Positions 1 to 9,714 are shown, counted from the stretch's first letter. The stretch: DNA of 64,000 nucleotides from DASTFP01 sp963816855 (GCA_963816855.1 CAWFMA010000026.1:124001-188000), one strand, 5' to 3'. Notes: generated from the sequence alone by a model not told the origin. Translations and numbers: made by a program.

Positions 1-161
1 GGACCGCATCGTCGAATATCCTTGAGCGCTTGCGCGGCGCTTGCCGCTTCACCACAGATCGTCAGGTCGAGCTGGCGGTTGATGAGATGTCCCAGCCATT
101 CGCGGACGAGGGGATGATCGTCCACCAGGAACACGCGCTTACGGATTTCTCTCGAAGTCAC
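1..161 (-). CDS. NarL/FixJ-type response regulator, N-terminal part (cut by window edge)
   Basis: The reverse strand from a GTG at 161 reads a receiver-domain start: a hydrophobic strand ending VFLVDDHPLVREWL, where the DD pair is the acidic pocket, then ICGEAASAAQAL. Only about 53 residues lie in the window, so the phospho-acceptor Asp and the presumed LuxR-type helix-turn-helix are not seen. The GTG overlaps the stop of the upstream histidine kinase gene by four bases (GTGA), which implies translational coupling. The regulator is therefore the likely cytoplasmic partner of that kinase. The assignment to the NarL class is inferred from the DDHPLVR signature and from the HisKA_3-type partner. 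Confidence 0.85.
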   Translation of the reverse strand, partial: MTSREIRKRVFLVDDHPLVREWLGHLINRQLDLTICGEAASAAQALKDIRRCG

Positions 162-1297
162 AGCCGGTTACTCAAGGGAGCAGGAAATTGCTCATTTACC
201 GGAAAGGAGCAACTGATCGTAACCCCCTTGGAGTTCTCTTCGTAGATGTCGAGCTGGCCCCCAAGCATTCTCGCGCGATGCCTCATTATCCGGAGTCCCA
301 TTCCGGAGGGATTCGGCTGATCCGGCATACCAGTTCCGTCGTCCTGTACGCTCAGGATTCCCCGCCTCCCGATTTGCGAGATGGTGACCGTAAGGCGCGC
401 GGCCCGGCCGTGGCGAATCGCATTGCCGACGGCTTCCTGGGCAATTCTGTAGAGGTGGATGGCGCGAAATTCATCTAGGGTGAGCTGCGAATCGCCATAG
501 CTGACCTGGCAATCCACATTGAAGTGCTCGCGCGTGCTGGCCGCCAAGTCCTCGAGGGCAACGAGGAGATTGTCTTTGCCGGAAGGCAACACCGTGAGTC
601 CGCGGGCCATGTCACGGGCGACGGCAATTCCGTGTTCGATCATGCTCACGACGTTGCCGGCTTCCGCGGAGGCTTGCCCGGCGATCTTTTCTTCGAGCAC
701 TTTTGCCGCCAACGCTGTTGCCGCCAGGTGCTGGCAAAGCAAATCATGCAAATCGCAGCCGATTCGCCGCTGCTCCCGTTCACTAATGATCAATATCTTG
801 CTTTCCAGCTCCTCGCGCGCAGCAATCTCGGCCGTGAGGTCCGCAGTTCTTTCCCGGACGCGCCCCTCCAAGGCCTCCCGCAAGCCTTTCCAGCGCATCA
901 ACAGCCAGACGACAATTAGATATAAGCACAACTGGATCAGCGCATTCCAAACCGGGTAAAATCCCGGCTCGATCCGCGGGTTGGTCCCCAAAGCGCCCAC
1001 GTTGATCGAGACCACGCTCAAGACGGCGATGCAAATCGCAAACCCCATCCCCACGCGCCACCCCGCAACGATGATCGGCAACAAGTAGAATAAGGAGAAC
1101 GACAGGCTCAGGCCGGTCGCATAGTCGGCAAGCCCAACGACCGCGAGGAGAAGCAGAACTCCGCCGATCGCCGCCGCGCGGCTTCGCAAAAGCCGGCGAC
1201 AAGAATCCAGCGCGTTTCCGCGGATCGATGGACGGATCTTTTTCACGGTGGAACCGATTCCCGCCATAGGAGGCTGCCCGCATGTCGTGCCGATCAT
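158..1297 (-). CDS. Membrane-bound NarX/UhpB-type sensor histidine kinase
   Basis: A 379-residue sensor kinase. About four hydrophobic segments lie within residues 35-135, followed by a short coiled linker (VRERTADLTAEIAAREELE). A HisKA_3 dimerisation region then contains the phospho-acceptor His in EREQRRIGCDLHDLL. The C-terminal HATPase shows an N-box (QEAVGNAIRHG) and a G-box (DDGTGMPD, GMGLRIM). No periplasmic or PAS sensor domain is recognisable, so the signal is probably sensed by the membrane segments. It precedes and overlaps the response regulator, forming a two-gene operon. The chosen ATG is the first in frame; a second Met ten codons in is possible. Confidence 0.9.
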   Translation of the reverse strand: MIGTTCGQPPMAGIGSTVKKIRPSIRGNALDSCRRLLRSRAAAIGGVLLLLAVVGLADYATGLSLSFSLFYLLPIIVAGWRVGMGFAICIAVLSVVSINVGALGTNPRIEPGFYPVWNALIQLCLYLIVVWLLMRWKGLREALEGRVRERTADLTAEIAAREELESKILIISEREQRRIGCDLHDLLCQHLAATALAAKVLEEKIAGQASAEAGNVVSMIEHGIAVARDMARGLTVLPSGKDNLLVALEDLAASTREHFNVDCQVSYGDSQLTLDEFRAIHLYRIAQEAVGNAIRHGRAARLTVTISQIGRRGILSVQDDGTGMPDQPNPSGMGLRIMRHRARMLGGQLDIYEENSKGVTISCSFPVNEQFPAPLSNRL

Positions 1298-1351
1298 CGG
1301 CGCTCTAATCGGCGACGTTCAGATCAGTCGCCGAATCCATTCCGTCCCCGC

Positions 1352-1606
1352 CTACTTCACGGCCACCGATTTGGCAGTCATTGCATAGCTGATCGTCACC
1401 TTGCTGCCGACCTTCAAGGCTCCCGTGACCTTGGTATCCGGCGTGCGCGCCAGTTCCCACTTCTCGTCGCCTTTCTGGACAACGATTTTTGTGTCGGTCA
1501 ATTCGAGGACCGGGCCGGTCACTTGGTAGGATCCCTGCGATCCAGCCCACGCGGAAAGAGTGAGCGAAGAAGCCCCCAGCAGACAAACAAGGAGTTTGAA
1601 GTTCAT
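1352..1606 (-). CDS. Small secreted protein of unknown function
   Basis: An 84-residue protein starting MNFKLLVCLLGASSLTLSAWA, a typical Sec signal peptide with cleavage expected after AWA. The frame is open for 37 more codons upstream, but the Met directly before the signal peptide is the natural start. The mature part reads as a small beta-rich domain (GSYQVTGPVLELTDTKIVV, then VGSKVTISYAMTAKSV), resembling short OB/DUF5666-like periplasmic proteins; that resemblance is an impression, not a match. It lies between alaS and the histidine kinase on the same strand. Function unknown. Confidence 0.6.
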   Translation of the reverse strand: MNFKLLVCLLGASSLTLSAWAGSQGSYQVTGPVLELTDTKIVVQKGDEKWELARTPDTKVTGALKVGSKVTISYAMTAKSVAVK

Positions 1607-1713
1607 AAACCTTTGCAATTTTGAGCGACGATACGTGGAAGCCGGGAACGAATCAAGTTCCCAGGCCGCTTCCGGCAGCGAAGGCCGCTCGAAGTGGCTT
1701 GGAGAAGGCGAAT

Positions 1714-4470
1714 TCACTGGAGCAACTCTCTCGCGTGCGCGAGCGCTTGGTCGATCTTTGCCGGATCTTTGCCGCCGCCACGGGCGCTGTCGGGTTTCCC
1801 TCCGCCTTTACCGCCAACGATCGGCGCAATCTGCTGGATTAATTTTCCAGCCTGAACTCGGTCCACGAAGTCCGGCGTCACGACCGCAACCAAAGCCACC
1901 GAGCCGGAAGCCGCAGCCGCTGCCAGCACGGCCACTCCTCGAAATCGACCCTTTAGCGCGTCCGCAACCGTTTGGAGCGCGTCTCCATCCGCATTCCCAA
2001 GGTGGGCGATGATGGCCGGCACGGCATTGAGGACCTCCACTTTGGAAAGGAGCTCTTCCGCGCGTCTGGTCGCCTCGTTCTGGCCGGCAATCTTGAGGTC
2101 CCGTCCGAGTTCCCGGTTTTGCGAAAGCAGCGTATCGAGCTTCTTTTCAATGTCGCCCACGGGGCTGTTCAGCTTCGCGGCCAGGGCTTTGAGACGCTCA
2201 CTTTCCTCGGAGGCCAGCTCATACGATCGCATGCCGGCCACGGCCTCGATCCGCCGCACGCCGGCGGCGATCGCCGATTCGGTCAGGATTCGAAAAAAAC
2301 CGATCTCTCCCGTGGCCCGCGTGTGCGTGCCCGCGCACAGCTCCATGGAGTACCCATCCAGGGCGGCCTGCCCGCCGATTTGGACCACTCTGACCGTATC
2401 GCCATATTTGTCGCCGAAGAATTGCATGATGTCGGCTCGTCCGCGCACCTCGGAAAACGGGACCTCCAGCGTCGACACGCGGGCGTTCTCGATGATTCGC
2501 TCGTTAACGATTCTCTCCACTTCAAGCAGCTGGCGAGGTGTCAGCGGATTGTGATTGAAGTCGAAGGTGAGTTTGTCTGGTCCCACATAGGATCCTTTCT
2601 GGCTCGCGTCCTTGCTCACGATCTCGTGCAATGCCCAGTGGAGAAGATGAGTGGCCGTGTGATGACGCTGGATCGCGCCGCGCCGCCCGGCGTCAACCGC
2701 CAGGCGCACGGCTTCGCCCAATTCGGGAAGACGGCCGGCAATCAGCCTGCAGCGGTGTACATAAACGCCCCCTTTTTTCTGGGTGTTTCCGATCGCCAGA
2801 CGGCCAATCTCCGACCAGTCGGGGCCGGGAACGTGCACCAACCCCGTGTCGCCTACCTGACCACCCATCTCGGCGTAGCAGGTGGTGCGGTCGACGACCA
2901 AGGTCCAGGTGTCGCCCGATTTTTCCGGCGCCACGGATTCGACCACGGCCTCGGTCTCGAGAAAATCGTAGCCGAGAAACGTCGTCGGATCGACCTGAAG
3001 ATTTTCCTGGGAGACAGCGATGACCTCCTTTTTCTGAGCCCGGCGCGCCCGGGCGCGCTGCTCTTCCATCAGCTTCTGAAAACCCTCGACATCGACGGTC
3101 ATGCCGCGTTCCCGCGCCAGCAGCTCTGTGAGGTCAAAGGGAAAGCCGTAGGTGTCATACAGTTGAAAAGCAACCTGACCGCTGATCTCCCTTCGGGCCG
3201 GCACGACTTCGCCGGCCGACGAACTCTCTCTTCCGGCGAGAGTCGCGTTGTCAAATTCTTCGAGTCCTCGAGCCAGGGTCCGGTTGAAGGCCTCCTCTTC
3301 TCTCCTGAGCACGTCTTCGACCTGTTTTTGCCTGCTGCGGATCTCCGGAAAGACATCGCCCATCGTAGCCCCGAGGGTTTCCACGAGCTTGCAGAGGAAG
3401 GGTTCGCGAAACCCGAGAGTGCGCCCGTAACGAACGGCTCGGCGCAAAATCCTGCGAAGGACATAGTGACGGTCGGCATTGCCAGGCTGAATGCCATCGG
3501 CGATTGCAAAGCTCAGGGTCCGGATATGATCGCCGATAACGCGAAAGGCAAGATCGGCAGACTGCTGCGGAGTGGGGCTCGAATAGTTGCCAAGATCGGG
3601 CAGCGTGCTTCCATATCTCTGGCCGCTCAACCTCTCGATCTCGGAAAACAGGGGACGGAAAATGTCTGTCTCGTAGTTGGAAATTGTCGCGTGCTGGAAA
3701 TCGGTGAAGTTTCTCGTGCCCTGGATGAGACTGGTGACTCGTTCGAATCCCATGCCCGTATCGACATGCTTCGCAGGAAGCGCTGTAAGGGTTCCGTCGG
3801 GGTTCGCATTGAACTGGATGAAGACCAGGTTCCAAATCTCGATGCACTCCGCCGAGCCCTTGTTTACCCAGCCTCCTCGAGTGTCACCGGCAGCCGTTAG
3901 GTCCACGTGCAATTCCGAGCATGGACCGCACGGGCCGGTGTCGCCCATCATCCAGAAGTTATCCTTCTTGTTCCCATCGACGACGTGCACTTTTGGATCG
4001 AGACCGGCCTTGGCAAAAATCGCTGCCCAGCAGTCGTGCGCTTCCTGATCAAATTGACTCGGATCTCCCGGGTCCGGGCGGTAGACGGTGGCGTAGAGGC
4101 GACTTGCGGGGAAGTTCCAACGCTCGACGAGCAGCTCCCAAGCCCAGGCAATGGCTTCGCTCTTGAAGTAATCGCCGAAGGACCAGTTGCCGAGCATCTC
4201 GAAAAACGTGTGGTGGTAGGTGTCAAGCCCCACATCTTCCAGATCATTGTGCTTGCCACCGGCACGAATGCATTTCTGGGTGTCGGCGACCCGTCCCGGC
4301 ACGTAGGGGCACCTTTCCTCACCGAGAAAGAGCGGCACAAACTGATTCATCCCCGCGTTTGTAAAAAGCAGGTTCGGCGAATCAGGCCTCAGGCTCGACG
4401 ACGGCACGATGGTGTGTTGCTTCTCGCGAAAAAAGTCGAGGAACGACGCGCGGATTTCGGTGCTGGTCAT
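1714..4470 (-). CDS. alaS: Alanyl-tRNA synthetase
   Basis: 918 residues, slightly longer than the E. coli enzyme (876). It charges tRNA-Ala with alanine in the cytoplasm. The N-terminus (TSTEIRASFLDFFREKQHTIVPSSSL) and the class II aminoacylation core (TNAGMNQFVPLFLG) are typical. The editing domain carries the zinc-binding HTATHLLHWALHE and CAGTHTRATGEIG motifs. The C-terminal DHHA1-type domain has the glycine-rich VGGKGGGKPDSARGGGKD near the end. It ends 107 bases before the small secreted protein on the same strand and is divergent from the pterin dehydratase gene, with a 147-base intergenic space that should hold both promoters. No T-box is visible. Confidence 0.98.
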   Translation of the reverse strand: MTSTEIRASFLDFFREKQHTIVPSSSLRPDSPNLLFTNAGMNQFVPLFLGEERCPYVPGRVADTQKCIRAGGKHNDLEDVGLDTYHHTFFEMLGNWSFGDYFKSEAIAWAWELLVERWNFPASRLYATVYRPDPGDPSQFDQEAHDCWAAIFAKAGLDPKVHVVDGNKKDNFWMMGDTGPCGPCSELHVDLTAAGDTRGGWVNKGSAECIEIWNLVFIQFNANPDGTLTALPAKHVDTGMGFERVTSLIQGTRNFTDFQHATISNYETDIFRPLFSEIERLSGQRYGSTLPDLGNYSSPTPQQSADLAFRVIGDHIRTLSFAIADGIQPGNADRHYVLRRILRRAVRYGRTLGFREPFLCKLVETLGATMGDVFPEIRSRQKQVEDVLRREEEAFNRTLARGLEEFDNATLAGRESSSAGEVVPARREISGQVAFQLYDTYGFPFDLTELLARERGMTVDVEGFQKLMEEQRARARRAQKKEVIAVSQENLQVDPTTFLGYDFLETEAVVESVAPEKSGDTWTLVVDRTTCYAEMGGQVGDTGLVHVPGPDWSEIGRLAIGNTQKKGGVYVHRCRLIAGRLPELGEAVRLAVDAGRRGAIQRHHTATHLLHWALHEIVSKDASQKGSYVGPDKLTFDFNHNPLTPRQLLEVERIVNERIIENARVSTLEVPFSEVRGRADIMQFFGDKYGDTVRVVQIGGQAALDGYSMELCAGTHTRATGEIGFFRILTESAIAAGVRRIEAVAGMRSYELASEESERLKALAAKLNSPVGDIEKKLDTLLSQNRELGRDLKIAGQNEATRRAEELLSKVEVLNAVPAIIAHLGNADGDALQTVADALKGRFRGVAVLAAAAASGSVALVAVVTPDFVDRVQAGKLIQQIAPIVGGKGGGKPDSARGGGKDPAKIDQALAHARELLQ

Positions 4471-4617
4471 GGAAGACGTTCCAGAGTGCCGAGCCGGTAC
4501 GCGGAGTCAAGCCACGCGGCCATTCCGGTTACCGGCGAAAATCCGGGGAGCGCAGCGGTTGGACGTTTCGCGCCAAGCGCGCGTTGCCGTGCCGCCTCTC
4601 TGCGGCATATTACAGAG

Positions 4618-4974
4618 ATGACCAAGTTGCAGGAATCCACATGTACGGCGTGCCGCGCAGGCGCTCCGCAACTCACTGACGAGGAGATCTCGGAACTTCA
4701 CAAGGAAGTGCCCGAATGGGAGATTCCCGAACGCGAGGGAATTCGCCGGCTGGAGCGCACGTTTCGTCTCAAGAATTTCGCTCAGGCGCTTGAACTCACC
4801 AACAAGGTTGGAGCCGTGGCCGAGGCGGAGGGCCATCACCCGGCGTTGCTCACGCAATGGGGAAGCCTCACCGTCACATGGTGGACGCATAAAATTCGCG
4901 GACTGCATAGAAACGACTTCATCATGGCGGCGAAGACCGATCTTCTCGCCGCCGAACAACGCCCGGGCGGCTGA
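4618..4974 (+). CDS. Pterin-4a-carbinolamine dehydratase
   Basis: A 118-residue protein of the PCD/DCoH family, which dehydrates 4a-hydroxytetrahydropterin during pterin-cofactor recycling. The family signature is visible as EGHHPALLTQWGSLTVTWW followed by H and D residues (IRGLHRNDFIMAAKTD). The N-terminus (LTDEEISELHKEVPEWEI) is also typical. It starts at an ATG 147 bases from the divergent alaS start and converges on the DUF4340 gene 14 bases away. No aromatic amino-acid hydroxylase is in the window, so its partner pathway cannot be seen; in such cases it may serve molybdopterin or folate side reactions. Confidence 0.93.
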   Translation: MTKLQESTCTACRAGAPQLTDEEISELHKEVPEWEIPEREGIRRLERTFRLKNFAQALELTNKVGAVAEAEGHHPALLTQWGSLTVTWWTHKIRGLHRNDFIMAAKTDLLAAEQRPGG

Positions 4975-4988
4975 GTTCCTCCGGACCT

Positions 4989-6371
4989 CTATCCCGGAGA
5001 GACCCAGGCGACAGGATCCAGCGGGATCGCGTTCATGAGGCTTTCGGGAACGCTAAGGACTTCCGGCGCCTCGCCGATTTTGACGAAAAGATGCCCGCCT
5101 TCTGATTTCCCGATCGCGACGCTGGCGATGACCTGCTCTCCGGCACGCGTCTCGGGCGTGTTCTCCGACAGCACGGCGACAAAGGAAAGCGTACACCGCG
5201 GCGGCTCCAGCCCGAAAAGCGAAAGCTTTCCCTCGGCCACGGAGTCATAGGCGGAAACCTGAGCTGTGGAAACGGCGTCCGCCAGCGCCCGGACCGCCGC
5301 CGAGCTCGCCGTCCGCTCCACCGCGCCGTCCTTGACAACCCACCCGTCCCCTTCGCGACGAAGCGAAAACTCCTTATCCGGCGTGCGCACGCGAATCAGG
5401 TCGACGATGTCAAGATTGAGCGGGAGCAACCGGCGGTCGCGCAGGTCTTCCGGGCTGACCTGCAGGAGTTGCAGACTTTCGGGCGGCAGGCGATAGACCG
5501 AATCCCTGGCCGTGAACTGCCCGAAAAGGGTGCCCGACTTGTCGGTGCCGAAACGCAACGTTTGATGCCGCGTGCTCCCGCCGGCATAAAACGAGATCTC
5601 GTCCTTGCCCTCCGCGATGCCGTAGACGCTCAGATCACCCGGGCTTTCGCCGACAAATTCTGTGATTCGCAGGCCCAGAAGCCGCTTAAGAAAATCTTCC
5701 ACCTTTTCCTCGTTTGCGGCTGCCCGCAGCGGCTTGACGATTTGCCAGCCCGTGGCGTCGCGAGAAACCTCCAACTCTCCTCCCTGCCTGCGAATGACAA
5801 TTCGATCGACTTCGCTGGAGGAAAGATCGGTCAGGCGGCGGTCTCGAAATTCCCCAAGCTCTCGGAAGGCCAGCTTGAGCAATTCGTCACCAACGAGGTA
5901 AACGTCGCGGGAGTTGCTGGTGCGCGCGTAGAGGCGGTCTTCGCTCGCCGCGTCCTTGCCAAGGAAAAGAGTCACCTTTTCCGCGCCGTCGAACTCAAGG
6001 CTTCTCTTCGGATTGCGCAAGCCGTAGTTGCTCAATTCACTGTCCGACTTGATTTCCTTTCCCTCGATCCTGTCGAAATAGCGCAACTGTGCCGCGGCCA
6101 GAAGCAAGCGGTCGATCAGCGCGGAATCCGCCCGGTCTTTGGATTTCGCGCCCAGCTGCCAGCTATTTCCAACGCGTTTGATTTCCAATTTGTTGACTCC
6201 GGTGGAAATCCGGATCGCGCGAACCTTCGAGGGATCCAGGTGCAGAACGAGGCCTTTGCGAGCGGCTTCAAGGTCCTCGCGCGTGCTTTGGGTCAGCGGC
6301 TCAAAAATGGCGAGAAAGGCGATCGCGCCGAACGCGACTGCGCAGAGCAGGATTGTAGCCAACCGGCTCAT
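4989..6371 (-). CDS. DUF4340 domain protein of the Gld-like ABC cluster
   Basis: A 460-residue protein anchored by one N-terminal membrane segment (MSRLATILLCAVAFGAIAFL). The rest is extracytoplasmic and contains repeated modules of the DUF4340 type (VRAIRISTGVNKLEIKRVG, SEVDRIVIRRQGGELEVSR, LIRVRTPDKEFSLRREG). The start at 6371 is chosen because it begins the membrane segment and overlaps the upstream GldG-like stop as ATGA. It is the last gene of the ABC operon running down from 9518. DUF4340 proteins are regularly encoded after GldA/GldF/GldG-like genes; their molecular role is not established. Confidence 0.88.
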   Translation of the reverse strand: MSRLATILLCAVAFGAIAFLAIFEPLTQSTREDLEAARKGLVLHLDPSKVRAIRISTGVNKLEIKRVGNSWQLGAKSKDRADSALIDRLLLAAAQLRYFDRIEGKEIKSDSELSNYGLRNPKRSLEFDGAEKVTLFLGKDAASEDRLYARTSNSRDVYLVGDELLKLAFRELGEFRDRRLTDLSSSEVDRIVIRRQGGELEVSRDATGWQIVKPLRAAANEEKVEDFLKRLLGLRITEFVGESPGDLSVYGIAEGKDEISFYAGGSTRHQTLRFGTDKSGTLFGQFTARDSVYRLPPESLQLLQVSPEDLRDRRLLPLNLDIVDLIRVRTPDKEFSLRREGDGWVVKDGAVERTASSAAVRALADAVSTAQVSAYDSVAEGKLSLFGLEPPRCTLSFVAVLSENTPETRAGEQVIASVAIGKSEGGHLFVKIGEAPEVLSVPESLMNAIPLDPVAWVSPG

Positions 6372-7846
6372 GCCCGCCTCCGCCACCAAACGACAAAGCC
6401 CGCGAGCGCGGCCATTCCAGGGATAACGAGCATCGTATAAACGGCAATCGAGCGAAGCTCGGCGTCCGCGAGATTCAGCGAAAAATGCCTCACCGTTTTG
6501 GGCATCACGCCGGTGAACTGTCCCCGGTCCAGCAGCCAGTTCATGGCACTTAGAAGAAAATCCAAGCCCTGCTGATTCAAGGCGGCGTCGAGCGCGAACT
6601 CGCAACTTCCGACCGCCACCAGCTTCGCCGACTCCACCTCGACGCGGTCATCCTTGACGCCTCCACGCGCCGCCGCGAGGGCCAGATAAAGCGGCTGTCC
6701 GGCATCCCTCCCTTCGTCGTAGCGCACCCCCTTCTGGTCATCGGTCACATAGTCCCTTTCCCCCCAAAACTCGTCGCTGGCCCGGATCAGCGGCCAGATC
6801 TGGACTCCGGCGGACTGCGCGCGCTCGTTGTCGATATTCAGGGACTGCGTTGCCCCCGGAAAGAGGATGTTGATGCCGGCCATCCGTTTGGTGATGGCGT
6901 TGTTGGGAAGAAATTCTGCGGTCACGTCGCGAAGGATTCCCGTGGCAAAGGGCAGACGCACGGTTCGCAGGACCCGGTTGTCCAAGGGGACCACGCCGAT
7001 CCGATTGAGAAATGCGGCGAGCCGGGCAGTTTTCGCCTTGGGGTCGAGAAGAATGAGCAGACGGCCCTTCTCTTTCCAGAATTTCTCCAGGATCATCGCT
7101 TCGCGCTCTTCCACGTCGAATTGCGGAGCCACGAGAACCAGGGTTGCGCAATCGGAGGGAACGGCGTCCAGCGAGGCGAACGAAAGGGGGGCGACGCTGA
7201 CGTTCTGCCGTTCGATGTAATCCTTGAACACGGAAAGCGGCGTCCGCTCGCCGACGGCCGGTTCGCCATGACCCTGCAGGAAATAGACCTTCAATCGCTC
7301 GGGGCTGAGAAGCGCAATCATGCCGTTGGTCAGGGCCTGCTCGCCTTTGAAGGCCAGCAGCCGGGGCGGATCGCCGCTTTCGACCGGACTCATGTCGAAA
7401 TCGGCCATGTCCGAGACCAGGACAAATCTCGAACGGCCGTCATAGTCCAGGATCAGCACGTTTTCGGAGACGCTGAACTTGTATTGTTCTTGCAGCTCCC
7501 GGGCCCGCGAGAGATTCCGGGTCGGGTCCACGTATTCGACCTCGATCTTGTTTCGACCGGAAAAAATCAATTCCTTAAGAAGGTTCTGCACATCGGAGAA
7601 GAGGGCGGTCTCCGGTGAGAGCACCGTTGGCGAGAAGAAAACGATGACCCGAACCGGCTTCTTCAACTCGCGGAGAACCCGCCTGGTTTGCTCGGAAAGG
7701 ACGAATTTTTGGGACCGCGAAAAGTCCGCGCGGGCGTAGTGATTGAAGCTGAAGTAGTTCACCGCCGCCAAGAGCACCAGCATCGCGAGCACCTGGAGCG
7801 CGACACTCAGCCGGATCACCCGGCGCGGAATGCTTAGTTTCTCCAT
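6368..7846 (-). CDS. GldG-like auxiliary protein of an ABC-2 transport system
   Basis: 492 residues with one membrane segment near the N-terminus (LQVLAMLVLLAAVNYFSF), a large extracytoplasmic region and a C-terminal membrane segment (MLVIPGMAALAGFVVWW) followed by RRRA. The region after the first helix (DFSRSQKFVLSEQTRRVLREL, VRVIVFFSP) and VYFLQGHGEPA match the GldG/ABC_transp_aux family. It overlaps the permease gene by 13 bases upstream and the DUF4340 gene by 4 bases downstream, so the four genes are tightly coupled. The family is known from gliding and secretion clusters and from many non-gliding bacteria; the substrate here is unknown. Confidence 0.9.
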   Translation of the reverse strand: MEKLSIPRRVIRLSVALQVLAMLVLLAAVNYFSFNHYARADFSRSQKFVLSEQTRRVLRELKKPVRVIVFFSPTVLSPETALFSDVQNLLKELIFSGRNKIEVEYVDPTRNLSRARELQEQYKFSVSENVLILDYDGRSRFVLVSDMADFDMSPVESGDPPRLLAFKGEQALTNGMIALLSPERLKVYFLQGHGEPAVGERTPLSVFKDYIERQNVSVAPLSFASLDAVPSDCATLVLVAPQFDVEEREAMILEKFWKEKGRLLILLDPKAKTARLAAFLNRIGVVPLDNRVLRTVRLPFATGILRDVTAEFLPNNAITKRMAGINILFPGATQSLNIDNERAQSAGVQIWPLIRASDEFWGERDYVTDDQKGVRYDEGRDAGQPLYLALAAARGGVKDDRVEVESAKLVAVGSCEFALDAALNQQGLDFLLSAMNWLLDRGQFTGVMPKTVRHFSLNLADAELRSIAVYTMLVIPGMAALAGFVVWWRRRA

Positions 7847-8589
7847 CTCCGGTACTGGAAAACATGAAAGGTCAGGAAAAGCGTAAAAAGGGTCATGCTA
7901 AGGTAAAAAACGACGGGACGCGTGTCGAAAAGGCCCCGCGAAAACTCGCCCATGTGCTCGATAGTCGAAAAATAGTAGGTGACTTCACGCAGCGCGGAGC
8001 TCGCCTTCAGGAAAATAAAGGAAAGCAAGCTAAGGAAAAACATCAGGCTGATCAGCGCGAACGAGATCGTGGCGGCGACGATCTGATTCTTAGTCAGCGC
8101 GGAAGCCAGGCATCCGATCGAAAGATAGAACATTCCGACAAGGATAAGCATGGCATAGGCTCCGAGATACGATCCGGGGGAATCCGCGGCGTTTTGGCCT
8201 GTCAACCAGCGAAAGATCAAAAAGTAGAGCGCGCTCGGAGCCCAGAGCACGACGTAGAAAACAAAGCTCCCGAGAAACTTGGCGGCAACGACCTGCCCGT
8301 CGCGAACCGGGGCGGTCATCAAGGTCTCGATCGTTCCGAGCTTGTACTCCTCGCTAAAAAGCCTCATCGTGAGCAGCGGAAAAATCAACACAAACGGGAA
8401 CCAGAACAGGACTGAGTTGAAAAATGCCTCGACGACGCTCGTCTGGCTGGGCTCACGGTTCAAGCTGGCAAGAGCCGCGTGAAAGTTTGCCGCGGTCAGC
8501 AGAAGGAAAAAGAAGAGCACGATATAGGCCAGCGGCTGGTGGAAATAGTGGCTTATCTCGCGACCCAACAGAACAAGGAACCGTTTCAT
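7834..8589 (-). CDS. ABC-2 type permease (GldF-like)
   Basis: 251 residues from the ATG at 8589. The frame stays open upstream, but this Met starts the protein proper (MKRFLVLLGREISHYFHQP) and its codon shares one base with the TGA of the ATPase gene. About six hydrophobic segments are visible, with a loop containing LLTMRLFSEEYKLGTIETLM, the conserved RLFAEE..GTIE pattern of ABC-2 permeases. It forms the membrane channel for the ATPase encoded just upstream and is followed by the GldG-like gene. Confidence 0.92.
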   Translation of the reverse strand: MKRFLVLLGREISHYFHQPLAYIVLFFFLLLTAANFHAALASLNREPSQTSVVEAFFNSVLFWFPFVLIFPLLTMRLFSEEYKLGTIETLMTAPVRDGQVVAAKFLGSFVFYVVLWAPSALYFLIFRWLTGQNAADSPGSYLGAYAMLILVGMFYLSIGCLASALTKNQIVAATISFALISLMFFLSLLSFIFLKASSALREVTYYFSTIEHMGEFSRGLFDTRPVVFYLSMTLFTLFLTFHVFQYRRWRN

Positions 8590-9518
8590 CACTGCTCCTC
8601 GGCGTGTGTCACCTCCGCAAAGACCTGCTCGAGGGTCGCGCAGCGTCTGGTCAATTCGCGGACCGGCCATCCCTCTTTCACTGCCAGGGCATGGAGGCTC
8701 TCCCGGGGATCGCTCTCCACGTGAAGAACAAAGCGCGTCCAATCTCCCATCCTTTGCTGAACAGCGTCCTTGACCCCATGGACGGATCGAAGCTTGGCGA
8801 TGGCGTGAGGGTCGGCGGTTCTCGCCTCCAGGATGACCTCTCCCTCGGAACTGATTCGGGACCGCAAATTTTCCGGGGTATCGAGAGCTTCGATCCGCCC
8901 TCGGTTAATGATGATCACGCGGGAGCAAGTCATCTCCACTTCGGAGAGGATGTGGGTCGAGAGCAAGATCGTGTGATGGCGCCGCAAATTCTTAATCAGC
9001 TCGCGAACCTGGCGAATCTGATTGGGATCCAGCCCGATGGTCGGTTCATCCAAAATGAGGAGCTCAGGCTCGTGGATCATCGCATCGGCAAGCCCGACGC
9101 GCTGACGAAAGCCCTTGGAAAGCGTCGAGATCATCCGTCGCTCCACCTCGGCCAGCCCGCAAAGATCGCAAACATCCGCGAATCTTTCCTTGATTCGCCT
9201 TCCGGGAATGCCTTTCAGCGCCGCGCGAAAGGAGAGGTATTCGTTCACGCGCATGTCGTGGGGGAGGGGGACGTGCTCGGGCATGTAGCCGATGTGCTCC
9301 CGCGCTCTCAGCGAGTCCCGGAACACGTCGCACCCGGATATTTCAGCGCGTCCGGAGGTTGGGGGAAGATAGCATGCGAGCATTCGCATCGTGGTGCTCT
9401 TCCCCGCGCCGTTCGGTCCAAGAAATCCAACGATTTCTCCCTCTTCCACCTCGAAATCGATCTCGTTCACCGCCGTCACGCCGCCGTAGCGTTTGGTGAG
9501 CTTTTCGACTTTGATCAT
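8589..9518 (-). CDS. ABC transporter ATP-binding protein (GldA-like)
   Basis: 309 residues. Walker A is GPNGAGKSTTMRM, the signature is LSKGFRQRVGLADAM, Walker B is LLILDEPTIGLDP, and the switch His is in LLSTHIL. A C-terminal extension after about residue 220 (ILEARTADPHAIAKLRS) is typical of the CcmA/NatA/GldA group. It energises the GldF-like permease downstream and heads an operon of four overlapping genes. Its start is divergent from sucA with about 196 bases between, the likely promoter region for both. Confidence 0.95.
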   Translation of the reverse strand: MIKVEKLTKRYGGVTAVNEIDFEVEEGEIVGFLGPNGAGKSTTMRMLACYLPPTSGRAEISGCDVFRDSLRAREHIGYMPEHVPLPHDMRVNEYLSFRAALKGIPGRRIKERFADVCDLCGLAEVERRMISTLSKGFRQRVGLADAMIHEPELLILDEPTIGLDPNQIRQVRELIKNLRRHHTILLSTHILSEVEMTCSRVIIINRGRIEALDTPENLRSRISSEGEVILEARTADPHAIAKLRSVHGVKDAVQQRMGDWTRFVLHVESDPRESLHALAVKEGWPVRELTRRCATLEQVFAEVTHAEEQ

Positions 9519-9714
9519 CTCGGGAGTTGTTCCGTTTAGCGCGAGATGTTCCGTCTTTCAAGCGGCGCGCTTCACAATTCCCGGCCGTCCGCAGGATGCC
9601 TTTCCCGCGACACTGCCTGCTTGCGCAAATGAAATTCTTCCCCCACACTGCTATCTGTTACTCCGGTGCGGCAACGCCACCGCGTCCGAGGAGGCCCAAA
9701 CCAAGTCATTGAAT

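Noticed and set aside
1972..3900. 642-codon forward open frame opposite alaS
   Set aside because: It lies entirely within the alaS gene on the other strand. Its sequence has no family-like features and reflects codon bias of a GC-rich gene.
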